DNA of 22,065 nucleotides, taken from Mnemiopsis leidyi (Eukaryota; Ctenophora; Tentaculata; Lobata; Bolinopsidae). The notes beneath the pieces were generated by a model. That model had not been told where the DNA came from. It saw only the letters and a list, made by a program, of their open reading frames with translations, and made no database searches. Position numbers and translations under genes: made by a program. The stretch's first letter is position 1. Each line of letters starts with the position of its first letter. Of this stretch, positions 1 through 8,901 are shown piece by piece. Where the stretch lies: NCBI GenBank assembly GCA_000226015.1, contig JH153031.1, forward strand, positions 106,968-129,032, read 5' to 3'.

Positions 1-418
1 CCTGCTGTGCTGAATGTTAAGAGCGAGAACACAACTAAAGCTATATTACCTGCTGTGCTGAATGTTAAGAGCGAGAACACAACTAAAGCTATATTACCTG
101 CTGTGGCTGAATGTTAAGAGCGAGAACACAACTAAAGCTCTATTACCTGCTGTTCTGAATGTTAAGAGCGAGAACACAACTAAAGCTCTATTACCTGCTG
201 TGCTGAATGTTAAGAGCGAGAACACAACTAAAGCTATATTACCTGCTGTGCTGAATGTTTAGAGCGAGAACACAACTTAAGCTATATTACCTGCTGTGCT
301 GAATGTTAAGAGCGAGAACACAACTAAAGCTCTATTACCTGCTGTGCTGAATGTTAAGAGCGAGAACACAACTAAAGCTCTATTACCTGCTGTGCTGAAT
401 GTTTAGAGCGAGGACACC
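1..418. repeat. 48-bp minisatellite, about 8.7 copies
   Basis: Units begin at 1, 49, 97, 146, 194, 242, 290, 338 and 386. Each begins CCTGCTGTG and contains AGCGAGAACACAACT. The unit at 97 is 49 bases because of one extra G; the others differ by a few substitutions. The last copy decays into the neighbouring ORF at about 408-418. The array runs off the left edge, so its true length is unknown. On the plus strand 48 bases equal 16 codons, giving a short repetitive reading frame, but the extra base and TAG/TAA changes in some units break it. On the minus strand each unit contains CAGCAG followed by GTAATA, which resembles a splice donor. Confidence 0.95.
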
Positions 419-1378
419 ACGATGCCAAAGAATCTTCCCAGTCGACTTCACCTTACTGTGCCGCTGAGAAGGTCCGCAACTGTGCAGGTAGTTGGCGACA
501 CTAGCAAACCCAGACTTCTTGCAGGTGGTTATCGGACCGGACCTGACGCTGGTTTTTCTGTTGGGTTTACTGTAGGCGGGTTGTTCTGTTAGAGAGACTA
601 TGTGGTCCGACATGAGAGTGATAGAGGAGGAGCTGCTCTCACAGTCTGCTTGGTGGAACGCTTGGCGGATCTCGCTCCACAGGGCCGGTTTACTAGAGGC
701 GGACTTATCGTAACGGTTCATGTTCGGGAAGTTCAAGTCGGAGGTTTTGCGGCTCTTAGATGGGGTCCCGGATCTGGAGTCGTTGATTCTGAGTCGAGGG
801 TGATTGTCTGTTTTCTTGGAACACCACGAATCACTGGGTTTCAACTCCCCTAGCCGCTGTGGGACGGAAGTCTTGCGGAGGAGAGTAGTTTTGCGAGGAG
901 AAGTGACAGTCAAGTTGGAGGTGGTTGAGATAGAACGTTCCGTTTTAGAGTGCTGTCTTGAGGGGAGGGTGTGAGCAGGGTTGTTGTTGGAAATCCTCCT
1001 GCTGGGAGCCTGCGTGCTGGACAGTTTCCTGGGTGCTCCAGTCCGTGGAGATTCTCCAGCTGCTCCACCACTGACATTAGTTGTCTCTTTTTCTACTTCA
1101 TCGTGTTTGTAGATCTTGGCAAACTCTCGACTGTCTATCTCGTGGAACTTCTGCGGAGGGAGGTACTCCTCAAAGCTGTAAAACCCGGACGGAAAGGGAG
1201 TGGAGTGTCCTCGCATTGCCAGGATGGTCGAGGTCTTTCTACTGGACTTGAGTTGTTCTGGAGAGATGTCTTGGTAAGGGTTCTTGTCCAGACCAGCCCC
1301 GTAAAGCGGGTCGGAGGGGAGGAGTAGGGCGGGCATCTTCTCCCCGATCGTTGGTACGGACACTACGTTAGAGGGCAT
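383..1378 (-). CDS. Disordered basic protein rich in PKA-like phosphosites, unknown family
   Basis: The reading frame from the first in-frame ATG (1378) encodes 331 residues; a TGA lies five codons upstream. I do not recognise the family. Residues 1-100 look the most ordered, with aromatic and proline positions such as DPLYGAG near 23-29 and FYSFEEYLPP near 66-75. The rest is Ser/Thr/Arg/Lys-rich and probably disordered. Seven R-[KR]-x-[ST] motifs resemble PKA or related kinase sites: RKTS 47-50, RKLS 117-120, RRIS 127-130, RKTT 162-165, RKTS 168-171, RKTS 210-213 and RKTS 274-277. No signal peptide or membrane segment is seen. The last dozen codons and the TAA lie in the minisatellite, so the true end may differ: AAG|GTGAAG at 452/451 is a good splice donor at residue 309. 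Reality of the coding exon is likely; its function is unknown. Confidence 0.7.
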   Translation of the reverse strand: MPSNVVSVPTIGEKMPALLLPSDPLYGAGLDKNPYQDISPEQLKSSRKTSTILAMRGHSTPFPSGFYSFEEYLPPQKFHEIDSREFAKIYKHDEVEKETTNVSGGAAGESPRTGAPRKLSSTQAPSRRISNNNPAHTLPSRQHSKTERSISTTSNLTVTSPRKTTLLRKTSVPQRLGELKPSDSWCSKKTDNHPRLRINDSRSGTPSKSRKTSDLNFPNMNRYDKSASSKPALWSEIRQAFHQADCESSSSSITLMSDHIVSLTEQPAYSKPNRKTSVRSGPITTCKKSGFASVANYLHSCGPSQRHSKVKSTGKILWHRGVLALNIQHSR

Positions 1379-2556
1379 CACCGATCGGGCATGTCATTTC
1401 GTGATTTCTTGATACGGCAGACTTTCAATAAACTAAGAGGTGGAGATAAACAGCGTGCTATCTAGAGAAAATGAATTTAAAATATTCAACAACGTCTAGG
1501 TCCAACAAGGGAAGCTTGACAAGTGTGGAAGTTTTAGAAAACGACGATAAGATATAAAAAGGTGAAAATAAGGCAGTCGACCTGCGTATGGGAGTATCAG
1601 TAAAAATTGGGAGAATTGGGCCCACGTAAAATTAACTTAAAGATCTCGTGAAATTCTGCTCTCAGAGCGAGGATTAGAGGCGGGCCTATTTTCGGAGCGG
1701 ACTTTATTGGGCATTGTCAACGTAACATGTCATAGAGTCAGATTTAGGATGGAAAATGAATTAGGGCTGGAAACCGTTTGGGGCGTGAAGGAATTCGACG
1801 GCACAGGGGATGAATGATTTTGTCGACAAATGCAATGAACGACTAAAACGTCAACATGAGATCTCGCACAAACGGATACAGCACTGTGAAATGTTTATCA
1901 ATTAAAACACATCACGTGATCCCCGTTTCCATAACGACCAGTCTATAACACAGGGGTCACGTGACCAACAAAGCTGCACGAAGGCCAGCAATCAGGATCT
2001 TCCGTCACAAATACTCCACTACTCAGTAAGTCAGTATTGCCGCTATTCACTGAGCGTTACGTCCAACTGCTGTTGCGGCGTGATGTCACGACCTGTTATC
2101 GTATCGATAATGAGGGTAGTCTCCGGAGATGAAATTTAGTATCACTAACCGTGGTTAAGTAAGATAGAGTGAAATATTATATGAGGCTTAAGTACCAATC
2201 AATATATTAAATATTACAACTTCGCGTCGATATATTGCATGGCGTGGTATTGCCTATTGGAGCTGAGAGCAAGGCGGTAATGGCTTAAAGGGTGTTGTGG
2301 TAAGAATTGCGGCGGTTGGCGGTGAATTGTCTGTTGAATGGGTGACGTAAAAATAATTTTAATAAGCATAAAGAAATCGGCGATAGACATCAGTTATAGA
2401 TTTTAGAAATATTCGATAAAAGGTATGACATGATATCGAATTATAGTCCAAAATATGTTACCCCAAATTTAATTCTGTGATTATGATTTCCCTATACAGC
2501 TGCAGAAATAATAATCAAGAATCGATTATATCGTTCTACTCACAAGCTTTCTTCAG
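1379..2556. other. Non-coding stretch upstream of the 1378 gene
   Basis: No convincing exon was found on either strand. The part nearest the gene has an inverted CCAAT (ATTGG) and a GGCGGG box around 1690-1715, which would suit a promoter reading leftwards, but no start site can be fixed. Two CACGTG palindromes are listed separately. The stretch 2100-2540 is AT-rich without clear structure. Confidence 0.5.
1911..1966. promoter_or_regulatory. Pair of E-box palindromes
   Basis: ATCACGTGAT (1911-1920) and GGTCACGTGACC (1955-1966) are perfect palindromes of 10 and 12 bases centred 45 bases apart. The core CACGTG is the classical site for bHLH-zip factors of the USF/MITF/TFE/Myc type, and TCACGTGA is the preferred form for USF/TFE-like proteins. 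They lie about 550 bases upstream of the start codon at 1378. Binding is inferred only from the motif. Confidence 0.45.
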
Positions 2557-2715
2557 AAGAAGTTGCTGTTGAGGGTGAAGACTCTCCACTCACATAACGA
2601 GGACATCTGTGGGGCCCTGTTTGCTCCACGACGGGAAGAAATACCACTCCGATGGACGAAATCTCTCAGAATGATATTTATTTTCAATGTTGGTTGGCTA
2701 AGAGTTGCTGAGTAA
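2557..2715 (+). CDS. Possible terminal coding exon, unknown product
   Basis: A pyrimidine-rich acceptor (CTTTCTTCAG) at 2547-2556 is followed by an open frame of 52 codons that ends at TAA 2713-2715. The peptide starts KKLLLRVKTLHSHNED and contains FAPRREEIPLRW. The patch is less AT-rich than its surroundings. No start codon or upstream exon was found. The opposite strand also has a splice-flanked open frame here (donor AT|GTGAGT near 2594), so strand is uncertain. No family is recognised. Confidence 0.25.
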   Translation, partial: KKLLLRVKTLHSHNEDICGALFAPRREEIPLRWTKSLRMIFIFNVGWLRVAE

Positions 2716-3315
2716 GCCCCTGGGTTGTTCAGAAATCAGCTGGGCTGCTAAGAAGTTGCTGACTGAGTTGCTAGAATAAGTTTACTGATCCAGAAGCGAT
2801 GCTGGTTGACCAGAAACAGCGACACGTCTTATTTGGAATATCGACATGAGAATTAGAAAATTGGGGCAAAACAGGCAATTTTCTCCCTTAAATTTATTCA
2901 AAAACGTTGCGGCGACTTTCTACAAGTCGCATACAACACAAAAGTAATATAATGCTAAACCAATAAATAATCTGCTGCATGCTGTAACAAACTGAATATT
3001 ATACTAGGATCTCTGCATATCACAAGCTCATAGTGCATTAGTGCCATTCCTCAATTAATGATAATTGTTGATCCTGGATTTAGATACACTGATGTTGTGA
3101 CGGCCTCATGGTCTGTTGTAGGTAGATGTATCAGCACAGATTTGAAATTTTCGTACAGTACCATTTTAGGAACAAGTATCCTTGAAAACACGGATACTAT
3201 AGCAATAAACTTAGTATTTTGATATAATATCTAACACCACGATGATTGTGCAATGTGCAACCAATTTTTAACAGAGCAAAACTTATATAGTTACTTAAAA
3301 GCAGAGTAAAAATTT
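2716..3315. other. AT-rich stretch without detectable gene
   Basis: Short degenerate repeats of the type GCTAAGAGTTGCTGA occur at about 2695-2790. Nothing else with coding, RNA or transposon features was seen on either strand. Confidence 0.5.
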
Positions 3316-4060
3316 CTAGGTTTTCTTCTGAACAGCGCCTGTAGGCCTAGGTGACCAGAAATAAACAGCATTATAAACCTTTATAATCCCTATAATCCAG
3401 TAGCCGACAGTCCCAAGTACCACACACACAAAAGAAGATAAAAGACCTCCAACAAACCCACTAAAAGATGGTGACAAAAACAGAGCCATGTGTAAGGTCG
3501 GCTGGTATTGAAGATTGGTATTGTTAAAACTTAAATTGATATTTATGGGGTGGAGTGTTAAGTATTTGTATTGTTAAACTAAGCGTGATATTCAGGTGGA
3601 ACCTGCATCTACTCGGCTGTTGGTCAGTATTTGTTTGACTGTTTGTAGGTGTTGTGTGGCGGTGATCAGATAGGTAGTAGGTAACAAACATGATCAGTCG
3701 TTAGCCGACAATTTGCGATAAATTTACGGTTGTTACAGGTCTTATACAGGTCATTATTTGGAGGTGGGATCATGTGGGGACAAAGTGTTTTATAACGGTA
3801 GTCTACAACTGTTTAACGGACTCTGGACAGATACACAATCTCCGTGATCTGTTCAGTTGTCACGTGACATTTTTAAAACCCACTCCCGGGGCTTTAAGTC
3901 TAAATTATAATACAACTCACGTCTGAAGACCCAGATCAGGAGTTTTAGACAACATCCTTGTGTAGTAGACTGTGTTACTGTTCTGTCTCTCTCGATTGTA
4001 TTTCTTCAACATCCGCTTCCTTAGTACCCTCTCCACATCCACTGGCACTTTGGCTGGCAT
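3316..4060 (-). CDS. Small single-pass membrane protein, proposed two-exon gene
   Basis: Proposed exons are 4060-3921 and 3529-3316, giving 117 residues. The first starts with AGCCATGC and is very basic (RKRMLKKYNRERQ near 15-27). It ends at donor AC|GTGAGT with two bases carried. The second follows an AATTTAAG acceptor and needs exactly two carried bases, so phases agree. It has one hydrophobic segment, residues about 72-96, rich in Gly (G71, G74, G75, G86, G89, G94), then a short polar tail ending QKKT. NNT at 49-51 is a possible glycosylation site if that side is luminal. Alternatives are two genes: a 47-residue ORF in exon 1 (ending at TGA inside the donor) and a 57-residue ORF from ATG 3489. 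The membrane ORF is better supported than the splice. Family not recognised. Confidence 0.4.
3858..3869. promoter_or_regulatory. 12-bp E-box palindrome
   Basis: TGTCACGTGACA is a perfect palindrome around CACGTG. It lies within the proposed intron of the 4060-3316 gene, or upstream of the 3489 ORF if that is a separate gene. Confidence 0.4.
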
Positions 4061-4416
4061 GGCTACTCTCTCCTAGTCAAGTTCACACTATGGTAGGAAT
4101 TGAAACGACGAATTTTCCCCAATTTGAGTAACACTTTTAAGATGAATTCCAAGAGCTAAACATAGGTTTTGAGTTTTGTTGACATGATGCTAATAAAGTA
4201 TAATAACAACTCATAAACAAACAAATACAAGTATTCCACAAATAAAAGGATGATGGAATCTTTCATTATCCCATCATTACCAATATCCCCTCTCTTCGAC
4301 TCCAGTACTCTCAAAATTTGATTACTGTTTTGTGGAAATTAGAGCGAAACTCTTTGACAATCCCGGAGTATTGCCAACAGGGTGTTCAGCTATCTCACGA
4401 TTGGGTTTCAGAGGAT

Positions 4417-4440
4417 CACGTGTTAAAAATACCCGCCCCT
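4417..4440 (-). promoter_or_regulatory. Promoter-like cluster: CACGTG, GC box, inverted CCAAT
   Basis: Within 24 bases are CACGTG (4417-4422), CCCGCCCC (about 4431-4438) and ATTGG, which is CCAAT on the minus strand. It sits about 360 bases upstream of the minus-strand ATG at 4060 and could serve that gene. This is inferred from motif content alone. Confidence 0.35.
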
Positions 4441-4578
4441 ATTGGTAGTCCACACGATAGTTGGGTAGTATACACCGTGACAAACTAACGCGTTGCCATG
4501 GTTACAATTAGTATGTATCACGTAATGTCGTTGGAAGCACACGTTAGAAGTGGATAGAGTAAGAGTAAGTGAACTTAC

Positions 4579-4677
4579 AGAGTCTAGTGGGGACCTGTTA
4601 ATCGCCTTACCTAAAATCGCAGTAAACCGTCGATTATAGAAATTATTCCCTGCTGAAGGTGGCAAACATGACTTCAT
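4579..4677 (-). CDS. Possible first coding exon, unknown product
   Basis: ATG at 4677 opens 33 codons (MKSCLPPSAGNNFYNRR at the start) that end exactly at a strong donor, TCT|GTAAGT (4579/4578), in phase 0. A second donor-like site, TTAG|GTAAGG, lies inside. No matching downstream exon was identified and no family is recognised. The plain frame continues beyond the donor to a stop at 4423, but that part has no protein-like character. Confidence 0.2.
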
Positions 4678-4743
4678 TTATAAAGTGTTTTCCTCTGAAC
4701 GAATGAAAATTGGTTCTGTAGACAGCTGGTTTCAATTGATGAG

Positions 4744-4867
4744 GCTCGATTCTAAGTAGTAGATTAGATGATCGGCTCGATTCTAAGTAGTAGATTAGAT
4801 GATCGGCTCGATTCTAAGTATTAGATTAGATGATCGGCCCGATTCTAAGTAGCAGATTAGATGATCG
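4744..4867. repeat. 31-bp tandem repeat, four copies
   Basis: Four head-to-tail units begin at 4744, 4775, 4806 and 4837, each starting GCTCGATTCTAAGTAG or a one-base variant and ending GATGATCG. They are nearly identical, so the expansion is recent. It is not coding. Confidence 0.95.
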
Positions 4868-5248
4868 GCTCACCGTCCATCTGTTTCTGGAGCAATCAAC
4901 ATTCACCACCATATTGTAAACACCAATACCATTATAGCTATAAACTTGTTATTACAAACTTCATTTAGTAAAGTATAAGTAGGTTACTGAAGACTACTAT
5001 TAGTGAAGAAATTGTTGATACGGGGAGTAACAGGAGAACTAACAACTATCGTTAATAGATTGAAAGTTGTGTCAAGGAGACCAACTGATTTCAATCATCA
5101 GACACAAAATCATAACATTGTGTGACCTTGTCGTGTAGGAACCAATTGCGGAAATTTATTGATAGTGGTATCCAGACAGATGGGCACAGTTACTTTTCAT
5201 AAGTCAAAACCAGAAATTATCTGAATTAGGGCAACAAAAGCACATGTC
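4868..5248. other. Intergenic, nothing recognised
   Basis: AT-rich sequence without a supported exon, RNA gene or repeat. If the minus-strand gene ending at 5249 is read correctly, this holds its 3' UTR, but no AATAAA on that strand was identified close by. Confidence 0.4.
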
Positions 5249-5809
5249 TTACTGTCTGCGTCTCAAATTTCCAATGGTCGCAACAGACATGTTTGTACTC
5301 GTGGACCACCGTCGATTTATCTTCTTTCCGGCCGGATTGGATCTGGAAGCATTAATCGTATTGCTTATTTCAAAACCTTTGTTTCTTCCAAATCCAACTG
5401 CGTCCGCAACTCTATAGAAATATTTCCTAATATTCGGGTCAAATGCAAGTTCTCAAGTAAGCAATCATGATGGTAAAATGGGATACAGATACATATATGA
5501 TACATATACATCGAGTAAACACTAAATACAACCACTCGTAGAAATTTCAGACCTGGAGCTGATGGGAGGAAGGACCTTAAAGAAAGAGGACACTAACTGG
5601 AAGTCTCCCACTGGGACTACTTTGCGACATTCTGAAACTTTCATTTTTGGCAAGGAGGGTGATTCTGAGGTGCATCTTGATGAAAATACTCGGATGCGAT
5701 CGCTAGGAGATTGGTTGATGATGTAGGGAGGTCGGGTTGCTGTGGTTGCTAGAGATGATAGCGACTCAACTCTTTGAACATGGGACACTTGTCCGTCTAT
5801 ATTACACAT
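5249..5809 (-). CDS. Two-exon gene of unknown family with RRWS phosphosite
   Basis: Exon 1 runs 5809-5536 (or to 5533). Exon 2 runs 5451-5249. Exon 2 has a stop immediately before its acceptor (TTGAG|AA) and then a clean frame containing DPNIRKYFYRVADAVGFGRN, which looks like ordered, conserved protein. Two adjacent donors, GTGGTT and GTTGTA, both leave one base, and exon 2 needs one, so the joined frame is open for 158-159 residues. The N-terminal half is Ser/Thr-rich (about 1-85) and the C-terminal part basic, with KKINRRWS and a terminal RRRQ. Exon 2 may stop at TAA 5251-5249 or use the overlapping donor CA|GTAAGA. The start could also lie upstream, because the frame is open to 5878 without an ATG. 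No domain is recognised. Confidence 0.45.
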
Positions 5810-6251
5810 TAGGTTCGATTCACAGGGATTCCGATAATAAATGAAGTTTCTTGTCTGGAACACTGAAGTGATGCGCTAGCAATTCAATTCAACAACCAAG
5901 CGTAACGAGTCGATACGGTATAAAACTGTCACCGAAATTGAAAAAAAACCAAACTTATAAATCAAATCAGGAAAACACCCAGGCATATCAAATAAGGCAA
6001 GTGAAACTTCTCATATTGCAATATAGCAATATACACACTTATATGGGAGTATTGGCACTAGTACTACCATACTATAAAAGTATAAAGTATGTTGTCAATT
6101 ACAAGGTCCAACAAATAGATCTCCTTGTTCTGATTTTAGAAAAAAACAAACAAACTTTAGTTTGTCATTTTATATTATGGCTGAATTTGCTGTGCTACTT
6201 TTGATAGTCATGACTTATCTCGCTATAATAGTTTTTTTCATATTTCAGTAT
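5810..6251. other. AT-rich intergenic DNA
   Basis: Very A-rich sequence between the 5809 gene and receptor B. The plus-strand open frame at 5938-6204 has the composition of chance AT-rich DNA. Nothing else was seen. Confidence 0.5.
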
Positions 6252-6257
6252 TTTATT
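6252..6257 (-). terminator. Poly(A) signal of receptor B
   Basis: TTTATT reads AATAAA on the minus strand, 25 bases past the receptor stop codon. Confidence 0.55.
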
Positions 6258-6281
6258 TTCCATCAAAAATGAAAAAGACTA

Positions 6282-7298
6282 TCAGCACTCTGGTTCTGGT
6301 TCTCTTAACAGAGGATCTTGTGCACCTGCTACATGTAAACGTCTGAATCTTGGACAAATGTTTTTGACAGAAGCAATTGCACTGGAACACCTTGTATCGA
6401 CAAAGCTCTTGAAACTTGCGCTGGTAAGGTACAGGATGATAGGATTCGAAAAACAAGAAATGTAGTTAATGAACAACGCCGATAACCAGAGCCAAGTGCG
6501 GACCGGGTGGCTGTTAGGAGAGGTTGCCATCCAAATCTGTCTGGCTATGTAGGGAGCAACGGAGACTGCGAAAATAAAGGATATCAGAATGTTAACAAGA
6601 ACAACTTTTCTTTGAAGCCCTGCAATTTTGTGAACATAGTAGAGGAGAACACACACAGTAGAGACCAGGATTAGCCAGGGAAGTATTACAGTTAGAAAGG
6701 CCATCACGGTATCAACAAGAGTGAGCCACCTTGTCCAATTATCGATGTAACATCTGAACCCCTCTTCGTAGTACCCGTACAAGGCCTTATCGTGGTCGAG
6801 TACGGTAACCAAGAATCGTGGCAAGTAAACAGTCCAGGCAACAAAGGCAATGATCCTTCTCACGGTCGGGGACCTAGAGTATGATTGTAAAGGAAACATC
6901 AAACAAAACAGCTTACTGACGCTCAGAGCACATACCATAACAATGGAAGCGGTCGGGAAGAGAAACTGAAGATGAGCTACAGAGAAGCAGACAGTTTGTC
7001 CAAACTTGTTCGCACTAAAGAACTCTGACACGTCAGCCTGGTCAGAGAGGATAGCAGCTGTGGTGGGGAGAACTACAAACACCACATCGCCTAGGTCCGC
7101 TGCGGCGATGTTCTCGATCAGGATCACTGAAACTTTGTCAAATTTTATAGAATTGTGTTTTAGTGAAGCAATGAGTACCACTGTGTTTCCAAGTATTGAA
7201 AGAAGTATTGTAAGGATAGACCACGATGCCAAAGCTCTCTTGATTGTATTAGAAAGTTCGATAGTCTCAAGAGGATATTCAGGATTCCTGGGTATCAT
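6282..7298 (-). CDS. Receptor B: class A (rhodopsin-like) GPCR
   Basis: The 338-residue frame is a full seven-helix receptor at the plasma membrane. Ligand and G protein cannot be told. From ATG 7298, helices lie at about 24-46, 56-84, 102-127, 149-167, 191-222, 232-257 and 267-291. TM1 has the usual GN (37-38) and TM2 keeps the sodium-site Asp (AAAD, D68). C104 and C183 would form the TM3-ECL2 disulfide. The DRY motif is replaced by SKL (128-130), the TM6 CWxP by AVSVAP (P249 kept), and TM7 has NPIILY with the NP at 285-286, so Tyr is shifted by one. The tail is intronless and acidic, ending EPEPEC. In-frame ATGs at 7328 and 7430 would add 10 or 44 residues; the short N-terminus matches its relatives A and C. 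It is transcribed opposite to them and is the most divergent of the three. Confidence 0.9.
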   Translation of the reverse strand: MIPRNPEYPLETIELSNTIKRALASWSILTILLSILGNTVVLIASLKHNSIKFDKVSVILIENIAAADLGDVVFVVLPTTAAILSDQADVSEFFSANKFGQTVCFSVAHLQFLFPTASIVMVCALSVSKLFCLMFPLQSYSRSPTVRRIIAFVAWTVYLPRFLVTVLDHDKALYGYYEEGFRCYIDNWTRWLTLVDTVMAFLTVILPWLILVSTVCVLLYYVHKIAGLQRKVVLVNILISFIFAVSVAPYIARQIWMATSPNSHPVRTWLWLSALFINYISCFSNPIILYLTSASFKSFVDTRCSSAIASVKNICPRFRRLHVAGAQDPLLREPEPEC

Positions 7299-8093
7299 GT
7301 TTTTTAGGAGGATGGGATAAGTCAACATCACTGTAAAACAACCTACATCATGTAGACAAGCTGTTCTGTGTACAATGTGCGTGCCATGATCATGTGCGAA
7401 TAAAGCTGATTGGTAAGTCCTGGCATGCATTTATGCATCATTCTGTTCAATGAGGCAACTTGGCAAATGGTAAACGGGACTTTGAGTAGTGTTATAACCG
7501 TCGCTGGCGGAAGGAACGATCCTTCGGCTTTCCTGAATAGATCTTCCTCGAAAGAGTTAGTTTACACTGTAATACAAAAATGCCCAAGTGGCCAAGTAAA
7601 ATAGTTATAGACTCATTTTACTTGCAGTGAAGATTGCCGATACTACATAATTATGTGTGTCGGTGTACCCTCCCGGACACTAAAACTGATTGTAAGAAAT
7701 TGTGTATTCTGCCCGACTTCATTTAAAGCTGCACGATTCTAGATCATAATTGATTCATTCCTTGATTAATAGACATTTCTGTCCTCTTCATTTAAATAGG
7801 TGTTATAATTCTGTCTTAATTCTGATATAATTATGTGTCATAAAACATTAAACATGTAATGACATAATGTTTCATAAACATGTGTCATAAATCTAGAAGA
7901 AGGATGCTGTTTGTGTATCTGAGTATCCACACTTAAAAAGTTGTACTCTCGAGTATAGTATTTCCTTTGCCGACTAATTCTGCTGAACGTTAACGACTGA
8001 ACGATAAACATGAGAGTGTTAAGCGATAATCACGTAAACGATAATCGATAGATAATAATTTCAACTGGGAAAACGATTTTCCGGATAGAAATT
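7299..8093. other. Upstream region of receptor B and intergenic DNA
   Basis: It should contain the promoter of receptor B, read leftwards, but no TATA or CCAAT can be assigned. A 46-codon plus-strand frame from ATG 7467 (MVNGTLSSVITVAGG) looks mildly protein-like, yet the other frames there are open too. From 7660 to 8090 the DNA is AT-rich and shows nothing. Confidence 0.4.
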
Positions 8094-8460
8094 TTAATCA
8101 CTGTTGTTTAACTTTATAGTAACACCTGTCACCAGCCGGAAAATCATAACCCGGCTATCTGAGAATTCTGTAGTCTGTTGACTGTTACCTGCACTTAGAG
8201 CTACACCACCAACTTCTATTACTCTAGTAGGGTGCAAGGTCACGAACCACACGACCATCTGACCCGCATAGTGGTGTGATAGCAAACTAAATGGTGGCTT
8301 CAGTACTTAATACGTCACCATAACGGCACTGGCACCGCACTTTAAGCTGTAATCTATTTGAACCATGTGTCTTGAACTTCTATACAGGCGACGTTTTGAT
8401 ATTTAGATGTTTTGGTCGGGTAAGATATTGCGGAACTTGGCACTGGTGACACGTTGCCAT
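8094..8460 (-). CDS. Possible small two-exon gene, unknown family
   Basis: The stronger part is an open segment 8297-8094 (67 residues, then TAA) following an AAGTACTGAAG acceptor. It contains VVWFVTLHPTRVIEVGG and FRLVTGVTIKL, which reads like a beta-rich protein rather than random AT-rich translation. Upstream, ATG 8460 opens 25 codons beginning MATCHQCQVPQYL up to a weak donor CCT|GTATAG at 8386. Both boundaries are phase 0, so a 92-residue product is possible with an 88-base intron. The donor is poor and the family unrecognised. The first exon may be wrong even if the last is real. Confidence 0.3.
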
Positions 8461-8901
8461 GGATACCGTCACTATGGCATGACTGATAAAGATTGTTAGT
8501 ATTCAAGTGGTAAAGTTACAGCTTCACAGGTGTCTTATTAATGTTTGCACGGCTTTGTAACCAAGGAGTGACAGGAACATTGAACAATGCTCATATCATT
8601 ATGTATTGTAATTATTGATAGGCGTTAAAAACAATGTCCTTTTAATGAACCTGCAAACGAACTGGGGCGATCAATATTCTGATTTTAACATTTTATATTT
8701 TAATGTTCGATATTGCTTCCTTAATATCTCTTTGATGTTTTGTCCTTGTTTGGTTAGTACTTCTCAGACACCTGCATTTCATTAAACTTTGGATATCTGT
8801 CCGTAGTTATGTAAAAGTTCTTTCAAACATTCTGCAACCTGACTTTTCATCAGAATGTAAGAACAAAGCCGACCCAGTGACAGTCACACCCCAATTTCTA
8901 C
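8461..8901. other. Upstream region of receptor A
   Basis: AT-rich non-coding DNA, presumably including the promoter and 5' UTR of receptor A. No core promoter element is clear enough to annotate. Confidence 0.4.

Noticed and set aside
62..262. Plus-strand ORF made of a 16-residue repeat
   Set aside because: It is translation of the 48-bp minisatellite; an extra base in one unit and stops in others show no selection on the frame.
602..1327. Plus-strand ORFs at 602-853 and 971-1327
   Set aside because: Antisense shadows of the minus-strand disordered protein; no splice or start support.
4744..4867. CRISPR-like array
   Set aside because: The 31-bp units are contiguous without unique spacers; it is a eukaryotic tandem repeat.
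5938..6204. Plus-strand ORF of 88 codons
   Set aside because: Composition is dominated by Lys, Tyr, Ile and Leu from AT-rich DNA, with no splice sites or homology-like pattern.
7410..7604. Plus-strand ORF upstream of receptor B
   Set aside because: All three frames and the opposite strand are open here, so openness carries little information. The part from ATG 7467 is mildly protein-like but has only a weak donor.
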